A stretch of 5,605 nt of DNA, from positions 1 to 5,605 of the forward strand of contig DIUF01000035.1 in NCBI GenBank assembly GCA_002422285.1, read 5' to 3'. Origin of the DNA: Flavobacteriales bacterium UBA6165. Its GTDB lineage: Bacteria > Bacteroidota > Bacteroidia > Flavobacteriales_D > Crocinitomicaceae. Shown here one piece after another: positions 1-5,605 of the stretch. A model generated the notes under the pieces. That model made no database searches. It saw only the letters and a list, made by a program, of their open reading frames with translations, and had not been told where the DNA came from. A program made the translations under genes and the position numbers. Numbering within the stretch: the stretch's first letter is position 1; each line of letters opens with the position of its first letter.

Positions 1-1400
1 ATGTTTTGCTTTTCCGTTACGTAAATCACTGGCACAGGATTTAAGGAATGTGCTGTATTTGGACTTCCATCTTCGTTTACTGCAAAATCTGCGTTGCCAT
101 GGTCAGCAATGATGATGAGTTCGTAACCCATTGATTGAGCAACAGTAACAATTTCTCCCAAACAAGTATCTACTGTTTCAACAGCTTTCATAATGGCTTC
201 ATAAACACCCGTGTGACCCACCATGTCTGGATTTGCAAAGTTCAAACAGAAAAAATCTGGGGTTTTGTCTTTCAAAGCTGCAATCAATTTATCGCGCACT
301 TCAAAAGCACTCATTTCGGGTTGCAAATCGTAAGTCGCCACTTTGGGAGAATTCACCATGATGCGCGTTTCGCCTGCAAATGGAATCTCTCTTCCGCCAT
401 TGAAAAAGAAGGTCACGTGCGGATATTTTTCTGTTTCTGCGATGCGAATTTGTGATTTTCCAGTCTTTGAAATCACTTCACCCAAGGTGTTTTCCAAGTT
501 GTCGTTTTCAAAAACTATATGGATGTTTTTATACTGCTCATCGTATTGCGTCATCGTTACGAAGTACAATTCCATCGGCGCCATGTTTTGCTCAGCAAAT
601 GCTTGCTGGGTGAGGGCAGTGGTCAATTCGCGTGGTCTATCTGTGCGGAAATTGAAGAAAATGACTACATCACCATTTTCAATTTTTCCATCGCTGAGCA
701 CATGTGGCTCTATAAATTCATCGCTAATTCCACCGGCATAAGATGCATCAAAAAGTTGGGCAAGAGATTCTGCTTTTTGTCCTTGTCCACGCACCAATAA
801 ATGGTAAGCTTTGGCAATGCGTTCCCATCGTTTGTCGCGGTCCATGGCATAATAGCGACCAATAACCGAAGCAATTTTGATGTTTTTATTTTGGATGTGG
901 TTTTCCAAATTCAGTAAAAACTGTTTCCCAGATTTTGGGTCACAGTCGCGCCCGTCGGTGAAAGCATGGATAAAAACGTTTTTCATTTCATGATTCGCAG
1001 CCATGTCACAAAGCGCGTGCAAATGTTCTTGCGATGAATGTACGCCGCCATCAGAAACCAAACCTATGAAATGTGTTTTGGACTGACGTTTTTTGGCTGT
1101 TTCAAAAGCAGTAAGAAGGACTTTGTTCTCGAAAAAATCGCCATCCGCAATCGATTTGTTGATTCTCGTCAATTCTTGATAGACAATTCTACCTGCGCCA
1201 ATATTCAAGTGACCGACTTCCGAATTGCCCATTTGTCCGTCTGGCAACCCGACATCAAGACCTGAAGTTTTGAGCGTGGCATGGGGATAATTCTTCCATA
1301 GTGCATAAAAATTGGGAGTATTGGCATTGTAGATGGCATCGGAATGGTCTTTTTTTCCGAGACCCCATCCATCTAAAATAATTAATCCGGCTTTTTTCAT
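1..1400 (-). CDS. gpmI: 2,3-bisphosphoglycerate-independent phosphoglycerate mutase, C-terminus cut by window edge
   Basis: The enzyme interconverts 3-phosphoglycerate and 2-phosphoglycerate in glycolysis and gluconeogenesis, in the cytosol, using two Mn ions and a phosphoserine intermediate. The frame is open from the ATG at 1400 to the left edge, giving 466 complete codons and no stop. The family is usually about 510 residues, so roughly the last 40 are missing. The N-terminus MKKAGLIILDGWG is typical and fixes the start. Expected active-site residues are visible: Asp10 in LDGWG, the nucleophile Ser60 in GNSEVGH, the substrate-binding segments SDGGVHS (116-122) and HAFTDGRD (145-152), Asp392 and His396 in NPDMVGH, Asp433-His434 in ADHGNAD, and His451. 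Their spacing matches the known metal ligands of the family. The gene lies 24 bp downstream of the esterase gene on the same strand, so co-transcription is plausible. No Shine-Dalgarno sequence precedes it. Nothing looks broken, and the family assignment is very secure. Confidence 0.97.
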   Translation of the reverse strand, partial: MKKAGLIILDGWGLGKKDHSDAIYNANTPNFYALWKNYPHATLKTSGLDVGLPDGQMGNSEVGHLNIGAGRIVYQELTRINKSIADGDFFENKVLLTAFETAKKRQSKTHFIGLVSDGGVHSSQEHLHALCDMAANHEMKNVFIHAFTDGRDCDPKSGKQFLLNLENHIQNKNIKIASVIGRYYAMDRDKRWERIAKAYHLLVRGQGQKAESLAQLFDASYAGGISDEFIEPHVLSDGKIENGDVVIFFNFRTDRPRELTTALTQQAFAEQNMAPMELYFVTMTQYDEQYKNIHIVFENDNLENTLGEVISKTGKSQIRIAETEKYPHVTFFFNGGREIPFAGETRIMVNSPKVATYDLQPEMSAFEVRDKLIAALKDKTPDFFCLNFANPDMVGHTGVYEAIMKAVETVDTCLGEIVTVAQSMGYELIIIADHGNADFAVNEDGSPNTAHSLNPVPVIYVTEKQN

Positions 1401-1419
1401 GAACGCGTATTTGTGGCTG

Positions 1420-1427
1420 CAAAATTA
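1420..1427 (-). promoter_or_regulatory. Candidate Bacteroidota -7 box upstream of gpmI
   Basis: The minus strand reads TAATTTTG here, a perfect match to the Bacteroidota -7 consensus TAnnTTTG. Its first three bases are the TAA stop codon of the esterase gene, and it sits 19 bp before the gpmI start. I see no TTG at the preferred 17-23 bp spacing upstream, so this may be a chance match or a weak internal promoter that supplements read-through from the esterase promoter. Confidence 0.3.
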
Positions 1428-2081
1428 GACAAGTTTCGACAAGATTTCATTTAAAGTTGCTGCGTCGACATCGTGTTTACCTTCAAAAGTGATTGTTTCT
1501 GGATGGAAATCGTGTTTTTTGAGCCATTCAGATTGATTATATTCATTGTCTGAATTCTCCGCGAAATAAGGATCTTGATCGCCCATCACATAAAAATGTC
1601 TCATGCCTTCCCACTTTGAATTATTGGCATTGATTTCCAAATCGGGTGGAAAAACGCCTGCCCATTGAATAAATGCATCAATCTTGAAATCAGTTTTCTC
1701 TATCCACCGTGCCGCTGTTGCCGCTCCTTGACTAAATCCCAGTACAACGACCTTTTGAAATGTATGGTTTTGATTATAAAATGCATAAACTTGATTCAAA
1801 TAGTTGATGTTGTCTTCAATATCATCCAATCGCGCTTCTTTGGTCATCCAAGAAGCACCCACGCGACCTGAAGTGCCATTGAGGTAAAATCGATGCAAAC
1901 CTTCTGGAGCAATCACGAAAATTTCATCCGAATCCACTTGTTGAAACCTGCGAATGAAATAAGGCACCAATTGCCCATAACCATGCAGTGCAATCAAGAG
2001 AATTTTGGATTTCTCGATTTGTCCATGAACTGCAATTCGTCCGGTTTTTTGAATGGAAATAGAATGTGTTTCAGTGTTCAT
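1425..2081 (-). CDS. PF02230-type alpha/beta-hydrolase (phospholipase/carboxylesterase family)
   Basis: This predicted 218-residue cytosolic serine hydrolase resembles the phospholipase/carboxylesterase (Abhydrolase_2) family, whose members cleave short carboxyl esters or thioesters; the true substrate cannot be read from sequence. LHGYG (32-36) supplies the oxyanion-hole turn. LGFSQG (114-119) is the nucleophile elbow with Ser117. GDQD (167-170) offers the acid, most likely Asp170, and GKHD (201-204) carries the catalytic His203. The segment SWMTKEARLDDIED (77-90) is typical of the group. Length is normal for the family, and there is no signal peptide or membrane segment. I chose the ATG at 2081 rather than an in-frame TTG four codons upstream (2093), because ATG is the stronger start and a candidate promoter at 2108-2115 would leave a sensible short leader. 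The gene is divergent from the Uma2 pair and is followed after 24 bp by gpmI. Confidence 0.88.
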   Translation of the reverse strand: MNTETHSISIQKTGRIAVHGQIEKSKILLIALHGYGQLVPYFIRRFQQVDSDEIFVIAPEGLHRFYLNGTSGRVGASWMTKEARLDDIEDNINYLNQVYAFYNQNHTFQKVVVLGFSQGAATAARWIEKTDFKIDAFIQWAGVFPPDLEINANNSKWEGMRHFYVMGDQDPYFAENSDNEYNQSEWLKKHDFHPETITFEGKHDVDAATLNEILSKLV

Positions 2082-2083
2082 GG

Positions 2084-2113
2084 ATTTTGACAAGTTTGAG
2101 TTCGTGTCAAAAT
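2084..2113. repeat. Inverted repeat with 8-bp arms in the esterase leader
   Basis: ATTTTGAC (2084-2091) and GTCAAAAT (2106-2113) are perfect inverted complements separated by 14 bp. One arm overlaps the candidate -7 box at 2108-2115; the other ends two bases before the esterase ATG at 2081. This geometry would suit an operator for a dimeric repressor, or a leader hairpin if transcription starts farther upstream. The arms are AT-rich and short, so chance cannot be excluded. Confidence 0.4.
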
Positions 2114-2115
2114 TA
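2108..2115 (-). promoter_or_regulatory. Candidate Bacteroidota -7 box for the esterase gene (and gpmI)
   Basis: The minus strand reads TAATTTTG, a perfect TAnnTTTG match, 26 bp before the esterase ATG. This would give a leader of roughly 20-25 nt. The -33 TTG is weak: the best candidate is ATG, with a spacer of 22 bp. The same octamer occurs before gpmI at 1420-1427. The call rests on motif and position only. Confidence 0.45.
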
Positions 2116-2187
2116 GAGTTTTCCTGTTGTTTTGGTACATTCTCGGTAAATCATTCAGAATTTCAAATCAATAATTCGGCTTGATTT

Positions 2188-2211
2188 GGTTTATTTCTAG
2201 GTTTATTTCTA
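2188..2211. repeat. Perfect 12-bp tandem repeat upstream of the Uma2 genes
   Basis: GGTTTATTTCTA occurs twice head to tail (2188-2199 and 2200-2211) with no mismatch. It ends 36 bp before the first Uma2 ATG and covers the place where the -33 element of the candidate promoter should lie. It may be a paired protein-binding site or a slippage duplication; the sequence alone does not decide. Confidence 0.75.
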
Positions 2212-2231
2212 CTAAGAATCAACTATATTTG
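2203..2231 (+). promoter_or_regulatory. Candidate promoter for the Uma2 gene pair
   Basis: TATATTTG at 2224-2231 is a perfect Bacteroidota -7 match (TAnnTTTG), 16 bp before the ATG at 2248. A TTA at 2203-2205, one base from the -33 TTG, lies 18 bp upstream of it, inside the second copy of the 12-bp tandem repeat. If used, it gives a very short leader of about a dozen bases. Both Uma2 genes, 12 bp apart, would be read from it. Confidence 0.5.
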
Positions 2232-2247
2232 CTAAAAGTTTCATGTC

Positions 2248-2838
2248 ATGGCAACTGTTGTTAAGAATTTTGAAGATTTGGATTTAAGCAAACAATACAC
2301 GTATTCCGATTATTTGCTTTGGCAGTTTTCTGAGCGCGTGGAATTGATTCGAGGTTGGATCAAGAAAATGAGTCCTGCGCCGAATCGTGCACATCAAACA
2401 TTGTTATTCAACTTAACCATGAACATTGGTAAATACGCTAATAATGTGCCATGCAAAATGTTTTTTGCACCATTTGATGTCCGCTTACCAATTAAATCCA
2501 AGAAAAAAGATACAACAGTTGTTCAGCCCGATTTTTGTATTGTTTGTGATAAATCAAAATTAGACGACCAGGGTTGCAATGGTGCGCCCGATTTAATTGT
2601 GGAAATTCTATCCCCATCCAATGCGCGCCACGATTTAGATACTAAATTCAATTTGTATGAAGAGGCTGGTGTTCAAGAATATTGGATTGTTCAGCCGCAA
2701 TCGAAAACCATTTTGATTTATGTTTTGGAAAATGACCGCTACATCGGCTTGAAGCCTTTCGGTGAAGATCAAATTGCCGCGGGTCGTTTGTTCCCTGAGA
2801 TGAAAATTGATGTGAATGAAGTTTTTATGAATGTTTAA
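2248..2838 (+). CDS. Uma2 family (DUF820) putative endonuclease, copy A
   Basis: This 196-residue protein matches the Uma2/DUF820 family, which has a PD-(D/E)XK restriction-nuclease-like fold; its biological role is largely unknown. An N-terminal segment of the ERVELIRG type (29-36) followed by MSP (41-43) is typical. The core contains QPD (Asp95), then GAPDLIVEILSPS (112-124) with Asp115 and Glu119, and a DLDTKFNLYEEAGVQEYWIV segment (129-148). Asp95, Asp115, Glu119 and Lys133 are the likely catalytic set, an inference from fold convention. There is no signal peptide or membrane span. The ATG at 2248 follows a candidate promoter; an ATG at 2243 is out of frame. The next gene is a paralogue 12 bp downstream. 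Protein identity is near total except at the extreme N-terminus and residues 52-73. DNA-cleaving activity is not demonstrated by the sequence. Confidence 0.9.
   Translation: MATVVKNFEDLDLSKQYTYSDYLLWQFSERVELIRGWIKKMSPAPNRAHQTLLFNLTMNIGKYANNVPCKMFFAPFDVRLPIKSKKKDTTVVQPDFCIVCDKSKLDDQGCNGAPDLIVEILSPSNARHDLDTKFNLYEEAGVQEYWIVQPQSKTILIYVLENDRYIGLKPFGEDQIAAGRLFPEMKIDVNEVFMNV
2534..2777 (+). repeat. Near-identical tract shared by the Uma2 copies (copy A side)
   Basis: This 244-bp block aligns without gaps to 3134-3377 at an exact offset of 600 bp and differs at only three bases (2589, 2601 and 2733). All three are synonymous. It contains a run of 131 identical bases (2602-2732). DNA on both sides differs far more, so the block is probably a gene-conversion tract rather than simply conserved coding sequence. 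Confidence 0.85.
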
Positions 2839-2850
2839 TCAACTTGAATT

Positions 2851-3438
2851 ATGGCAGTTATTACAGATTTTTCACAACTGGATTTAACCAAACAATATAC
2901 TTATTCGGATTATTTGCTTTGGCAGTTTTCTGAACGGGTAGAATTGATCCGCGGTTGGATCAAGAAAATGAGTCCTGCCCCAAATCGTGCGCATCAAACT
3001 GTTTCTTGGAATTTAAGTGGGATGGTTTACAATGCCTTTCAAAATCAACCTTGTTTTGCGTTTCCTGCGCCTTTCGATGTTCGTTTGCCTATAAAATCCA
3101 AGAAAAAGGATACTACTGTTGTTCAGCCAGACATTTGTATTGTTTGTGATAAATCAAAATTAGACGACCAGGGTTGCAATGGTGCGCCTGATTTAATTGT
3201 AGAAATTCTATCCCCATCCAATGCGCGCCACGATTTAGATACTAAATTCAATTTGTATGAAGAGGCTGGTGTTCAAGAATATTGGATTGTTCAGCCGCAA
3301 TCGAAAACCATTTTGATTTATGTTTTGGAAAACGACCGCTACATCGGCTTGAAGCCTTTCGGTGAAGATCAAATTGCTGCTGGACGCTTATTTCCGGAGA
3401 TGAAAATTGATGTGAATGAGGTTTTTGTGAATGTGTGA
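2851..3438 (+). CDS. Uma2 family (DUF820) putative endonuclease, copy B
   Basis: This is a 195-residue tandem paralogue of the upstream gene, starting 12 bp after its stop, almost certainly in the same transcript; no Shine-Dalgarno sequence is visible. It keeps all the presumed Uma2 core residues: QPD (Asp94), GAPDLIVEILSPS (111-123), and the DLDTKFN to YWIV segment. From the APFDVRL motif (73-79) to the end it differs from copy A by only Ile/Phe and Val/Met changes. Residues about 51-72 are quite different, keeping only a few positions such as Asn and Leu of WNLS and the PC pair. One codon is missing near the N-terminus relative to copy A. The TGA stop at 3436-3438 touches the murQ stop on the other strand. 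Both copies look intact, so neither shows signs of pseudogene decay. Confidence 0.9.
   Translation: MAVITDFSQLDLTKQYTYSDYLLWQFSERVELIRGWIKKMSPAPNRAHQTVSWNLSGMVYNAFQNQPCFAFPAPFDVRLPIKSKKKDTTVVQPDICIVCDKSKLDDQGCNGAPDLIVEILSPSNARHDLDTKFNLYEEAGVQEYWIVQPQSKTILIYVLENDRYIGLKPFGEDQIAAGRLFPEMKIDVNEVFVNV
3134..3377 (+). repeat. Near-identical tract shared by the Uma2 copies (copy B side)
   Basis: This is the partner of 2534-2777, with three differences in 244 bp. Immediately downstream (3378-3438) 11 of 61 bases differ, mostly silently, and immediately upstream (3061-3120) 13 of 60 differ. The edges of the tract are therefore sharp on both sides. Confidence 0.85.
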
Positions 3439-4248
3439 TTACTTCTTCCCATCCAAATATTCCACCACCTTTCTCACGCTTCCCAATTCGGCTAAAAGTT
3501 TCTCAGCTTCCTTGTATTCTATTGCATGTGCAGCTAGAATCATGCGCACAGCTCTGTCAATCAGTTTGTTGTTGCTCAATTGCATGTCCACCATTTTGTT
3601 GCCCTTCACACGACCGAGTTTAATCATCAGACTCGTGGAAATCATGTTCAAGATGAGCTTTTGCGCAGTTCCGGATTTCATACGTGTGCTGCCTGTTACA
3701 TATTCAGGACCAACCAACGCAACCATGGGAAATTGACAGGCTTTCGTAATTGGGCTATCGGGATTACAGGTGATACATGCTGTAATAGCACCAATTTCTT
3801 GAGCTTTTTTCAATGCGCCAATCACATAAGGCGTTGACCCTGAAGCGGCTATTCCAACCAAAACATCTTGCGCATCAAATTGATAGGCTTGCAAATCTTT
3901 CCAGCCTTGTTCGGTGTCGTCTTCGGCAAATTCAACGGCTTTGCGAATGGCACTGTCGCCACCTGCAATGATTCCTACAACCAAATCTTGGGGCACACCA
4001 AAAGTAGGCGGACATTCTGAAGCATCCACAACGCCCAAACGGCCACTTGTGCCTGCGCCCATGTAAAACAAACGTCCACCGTTTTGCATTTTTTCAAAGG
4101 CTGCGTCAATGAATTTTTCAATCTCAGGAATGATTTCCCCAACGGCAAGATGTACCTTGGCATCTTCTTGGTTAATTCCCAAAAGCAATTCGCGGGTGGA
4201 TTTGCTTTCTAAAGATTGGTGTAAGCTATCTGATTCGGTGATTTTCAT
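3439..4248 (-). CDS. murQ: N-acetylmuramic acid 6-phosphate etherase
   Basis: MurQ cleaves the lactyl ether of N-acetylmuramic acid 6-phosphate to give N-acetylglucosamine 6-phosphate and D-lactate, a cytosolic step in peptidoglycan recycling. The 269-residue protein is a SIS-fold enzyme. MGAGTSGRLGVVDASECPPTFG spans 63-84 with Glu78, and Glu109 lies 31 residues later. This spacing equals that of the two catalytic glutamates (83 and 114) of E. coli MurQ. AASGSTPYV (134-142) and GSTRMKSGTAQK (186-197) are further sugar-phosphate-binding signatures. The protein is about 30 residues shorter than E. coli MurQ (298), mainly at the ends; this does not touch the active site. The ATG at 4248 lies 20 bp after the isoaspartyl peptidase stop, suggesting co-transcription. 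No murR, anmK or sugar transporter gene is in view. Confidence 0.95.
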   Translation of the reverse strand: MKITESDSLHQSLESKSTRELLLGINQEDAKVHLAVGEIIPEIEKFIDAAFEKMQNGGRLFYMGAGTSGRLGVVDASECPPTFGVPQDLVVGIIAGGDSAIRKAVEFAEDDTEQGWKDLQAYQFDAQDVLVGIAASGSTPYVIGALKKAQEIGAITACITCNPDSPITKACQFPMVALVGPEYVTGSTRMKSGTAQKLILNMISTSLMIKLGRVKGNKMVDMQLSNNKLIDRAVRMILAAHAIEYKEAEKLLAELGSVRKVVEYLDGKK

Positions 4249-4268
4249 TGTTGAATGTTTTTTAGCGG

Positions 4269-5201
4269 TTACCCATAAATCCCAATTTCCTCAATGCCAT
4301 CCGAGTTTTTACAAGCCCGGTACATGCCTTCTGTATTGAATTCCATGGAGATGTTTCCATTTTTGTCGATGGCAATTAATCCTCCATCTCCGCCCAATTT
4401 GAGCAAGCGATTTTGCACGACTTCACTTGTGGCTTCTTGTAAATTTTTATTGGCGTGTTCCATCAAAGCGCTTACCTGAAAAGCTGTTACATTTCTAATG
4501 AAAAATTCTCCACTACCTGTACAACTCACCGCACAAGTTTCATTGTTTGCATAAGTGCCAGCACCAATAATCGGACTATCGCCAACGCGTCCCCATTTTT
4601 TATTGGTCATGCCGCCTGTTGAAGTTGCAGCAGCTAGATTGCCGTGTTGATCAAGTGCCACTGCACCAACGGTTCCAAATTTTTCATCTTTTTTGGATGC
4701 AACATGGTCGAGTTGGAAGCTGTCGGTGTTTTTGATCTCCTGCCATTGGTCGTAGCGGAATTGGTCGTAAAAATATTCGGCAGGTTCTAATTCATAGCCT
4801 AAATCTTGGGCAAATTTCAAAGCTCCCTCTCCTGCTAAAAAAACATGTTCGCTTTTCAGCATCACATCTTTGGCGAGTGAAATTGGGTTTTTGATGCCAG
4901 AAATCATGGATACAGCACCTGCATTTAAGTTGTTTCCATCCATAATAGAGGCGTCCATTTCGTGTGTGCCTTGGTTGGTAAAAACAGAACCGCGACCTGC
5001 ATTGAAAAGTGGACAATCTTCAAGAGATTTTACAGTTTCTTCGACGGCAGCAATAGCGCTTCCCCCGATTTCTAAAACACGGTATCCAAGATGCAAGGCA
5101 CGCTCAAGGGCATCGCGATATTGTTGTTCTTTTTCTGGTGTCATCATGCCTTTTACCAGTGTTCCAGCGCCGCCATGCAAGGCCAATGCAAATTTTTTCA
5201 T
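4269..5201 (-). CDS. iaaA: Isoaspartyl peptidase / type III (plant-type) L-asparaginase
   Basis: This 310-residue Ntn-hydrolase precursor is predicted to cut itself before a threonine and then hydrolyse beta-aspartyl dipeptides and L-asparagine. It opens with ALHGGAGT (7-14), the usual family start. FNAGRGSVFT (66-75) and EMDASIMDG (81-89) are conserved alpha-subunit motifs. Thr177 in KFGTVGAVALD is the expected cleavage point and nucleophile (Thr179 in E. coli IaaA). STGGMTNK (194-201), GRVGDSPIIGAGTYA (204-218) and CTGSGE (227-232) complete the substrate pocket. No signal peptide is seen, so it should be cytosolic. The ATG at 5201 is preferred: the frame stays open upstream to 5381, but that extension would run through the gltA terminator and into the gltA coding region. 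murQ follows after 20 bp. A Bacteroidota-type promoter is not obvious in the 68 bp separating it from gltA. The gene symbol is by homology to E. coli. Confidence 0.94.
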   Translation of the reverse strand: MKKFALALHGGAGTLVKGMMTPEKEQQYRDALERALHLGYRVLEIGGSAIAAVEETVKSLEDCPLFNAGRGSVFTNQGTHEMDASIMDGNNLNAGAVSMISGIKNPISLAKDVMLKSEHVFLAGEGALKFAQDLGYELEPAEYFYDQFRYDQWQEIKNTDSFQLDHVASKKDEKFGTVGAVALDQHGNLAAATSTGGMTNKKWGRVGDSPIIGAGTYANNETCAVSCTGSGEFFIRNVTAFQVSALMEHANKNLQEATSEVVQNRLLKLGGDGGLIAIDKNGNISMEFNTEGMYRACKNSDGIEEIGIYG

Positions 5202-5214
5202 AACCTTTAGAATT

Positions 5215-5246
5215 AAAAAAGGCCATCCTTCTAATGATGGACAGCC
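5215..5246 (-). terminator. Intrinsic terminator after gltA
   Basis: On the minus strand GGCTGTCC (5246-5239) pairs with GGATGGCC (5228-5221) to form an 8-bp stem with two G-U pairs and a 10-nt loop. Six Ts follow directly (5220-5215). It begins 23 bp after the gltA stop and ends only 13 bp before the iaaA start. This is the classic layout of a Rho-independent terminator. Confidence 0.8.
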
Positions 5247-5269
5247 TTCAAATTGATTTATTGTATCTA

Positions 5270-5605
5270 TTAACGATTTTCTATTGAAACATAAGCGCGT
5301 TCTGTAGCTCCTGTGTAAACTTGTCTTGGGCGACCAATTGGTTCGCCTCCCAAACGCATTTCTCTCCATTGAGCAATCCAACCTGGCAAACGTCCGATAG
5401 CAAACATTACCGTAAACATGTCTGTTGGAATTCCGATTGCTTTGTAAATAATTCCTGAGTAGAAATCCACGTTAGGATATAAGTTACGTGCTTTAAAATA
5501 TTCATCCTCCAAAGCAACTTTTTCCAATTTCTTGGCGATAGCCAACAATGGGTCGTTTACACCAAGTGCCTCCAACACATCGTCACACGCTTTTTTGATG
5601 ATGGT
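5270..5605 (-). CDS. gltA: Citrate synthase, C-terminal 111 residues (5' part beyond the window)
   Basis: Citrate synthase condenses acetyl-CoA with oxaloacetate at the entry to the TCA cycle. Only the last 111 codons and the stop are present; the frame is open to the right edge, and the full enzyme is usually about 430 residues. The fragment matches the C-terminal end of the E. coli-type hexameric enzyme. LEDEYF and YPNVDFYSGI carry the catalytic Asp (Asp362 in E. coli), followed by the substrate-binding arginines in FAIGR and IGRPRQVYTG at the same spacing as E. coli Arg387 and Arg407. A GTG at 5578 is an internal valine codon, not a start. The terminator at 5215-5246 follows the stop. Confidence 0.96.
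   Translation of the reverse strand, partial: TIIKKACDDVLEALGVNDPLLAIAKKLEKVALEDEYFKARNLYPNVDFYSGIIYKAIGIPTDMFTVMFAIGRLPGWIAQWREMRLGGEPIGRPRQVYTGATERAYVSIENR

Noticed and set aside
135..1265. Several plus-strand open frames of 75-132 codons
   Set aside because: They lie opposite gpmI, whose motifs are intact across the whole region; their translations show no family signature.
2082..2093. TTG start of the esterase at 2093
   Set aside because: An ATG four codons downstream (2081) is a stronger start and the extra residues add no family motif.
1428..2097. 9-bp direct repeat GACAAGTTT at 1428-1436 and 2089-2097 flanking the esterase gene
   Set aside because: It could resemble a target-site duplication, but the first copy encodes the esterase C-terminus, there are no terminal inverted repeats or transposase, and a 9-mer can recur by chance.
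2082..2247. Small RNA or riboswitch in the divergent region
   Set aside because: Apart from the short inverted repeat, tandem repeat and promoter motifs, I see no extended stable fold or terminator.
2248..3438. Uma2 pair as an insertion sequence or toxin-antitoxin system
   Set aside because: No terminal inverted repeats, target duplications, transposase or small partner gene are visible; the two genes are homologous paralogues, not a toxin and antitoxin pair.
3431..3837. Plus-strand open frames opposite murQ
   Set aside because: They are antisense shadows of a well-supported gene with no recognisable motifs.
5202..5381. A 60-codon N-terminal extension of the isoaspartyl peptidase
   Set aside because: It crosses the gltA terminator and overlaps the gltA coding region in another frame; the family begins at the MKKFALALHGGAG start at 5201.
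5576..5578. GTG start giving a 102-residue protein at the right edge
   Set aside because: The frame continues to the window edge and encodes citrate synthase sequence throughout, so the GTG is an internal valine codon.

Overview
This window looks like a chromosomal segment from a member of the Bacteroidota, probably the Flavobacteriales. The evidence is moderately AT-rich coding DNA, start codons without convincing Shine-Dalgarno sequences, several perfect TAnnTTTG (-7 type) Bacteroidota promoter motifs just upstream of genes, and proteins of the kinds common in that phylum. The placement is an inference; no marker gene fixes the genus.

Layout from left to right. (1) Positions 1-2081, minus strand: a two-gene unit made of a PF02230-type alpha/beta-hydrolase (esterase) followed 24 bp later by gpmI, the cofactor-independent phosphoglycerate mutase, which runs off the left edge. 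(2) Positions 2082-2247: a 166-bp divergent intergenic region with outward-facing candidate promoters, an inverted repeat on the esterase side and a perfect 12-bp tandem repeat on the other side. (3) Positions 2248-3438, plus strand: two tandem Uma2-family (DUF820, PD-(D/E)XK nuclease fold) genes, clearly a duplication, 12 bp apart. (4) Positions 3439-5201, minus strand: an isoaspartyl peptidase/L-asparaginase gene followed 20 bp later by murQ, whose stop codon directly abuts the stop codon of the second Uma2 gene. (5) Positions 5270-5605, minus strand: the C-terminal end of citrate synthase (gltA), closed by an intrinsic terminator. The longest gene-free stretch is the 166-bp divergent region; no stretch over 300 bp lacks a gene.

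Most of the window is housekeeping metabolism: glycolysis (GpmI), TCA entry (GltA), murein-sugar recycling (MurQ) and cleavage of isoaspartyl peptides or asparagine. The accessory element is the Uma2 pair. It has a striking mosaic pattern: a 244-bp block with only 3 differences, embedded in DNA that differs at about 11-22% of sites, plus a roughly 60-bp block that is almost unrelated between the copies. This suggests gene conversion of the presumed nuclease core together with diversification or exchange of one N-terminal segment. I see no RNA gene, CRISPR array, insertion sequence or clear defence or secretion system. I do not claim a new system; the Uma2 pair is the best candidate for follow-up.
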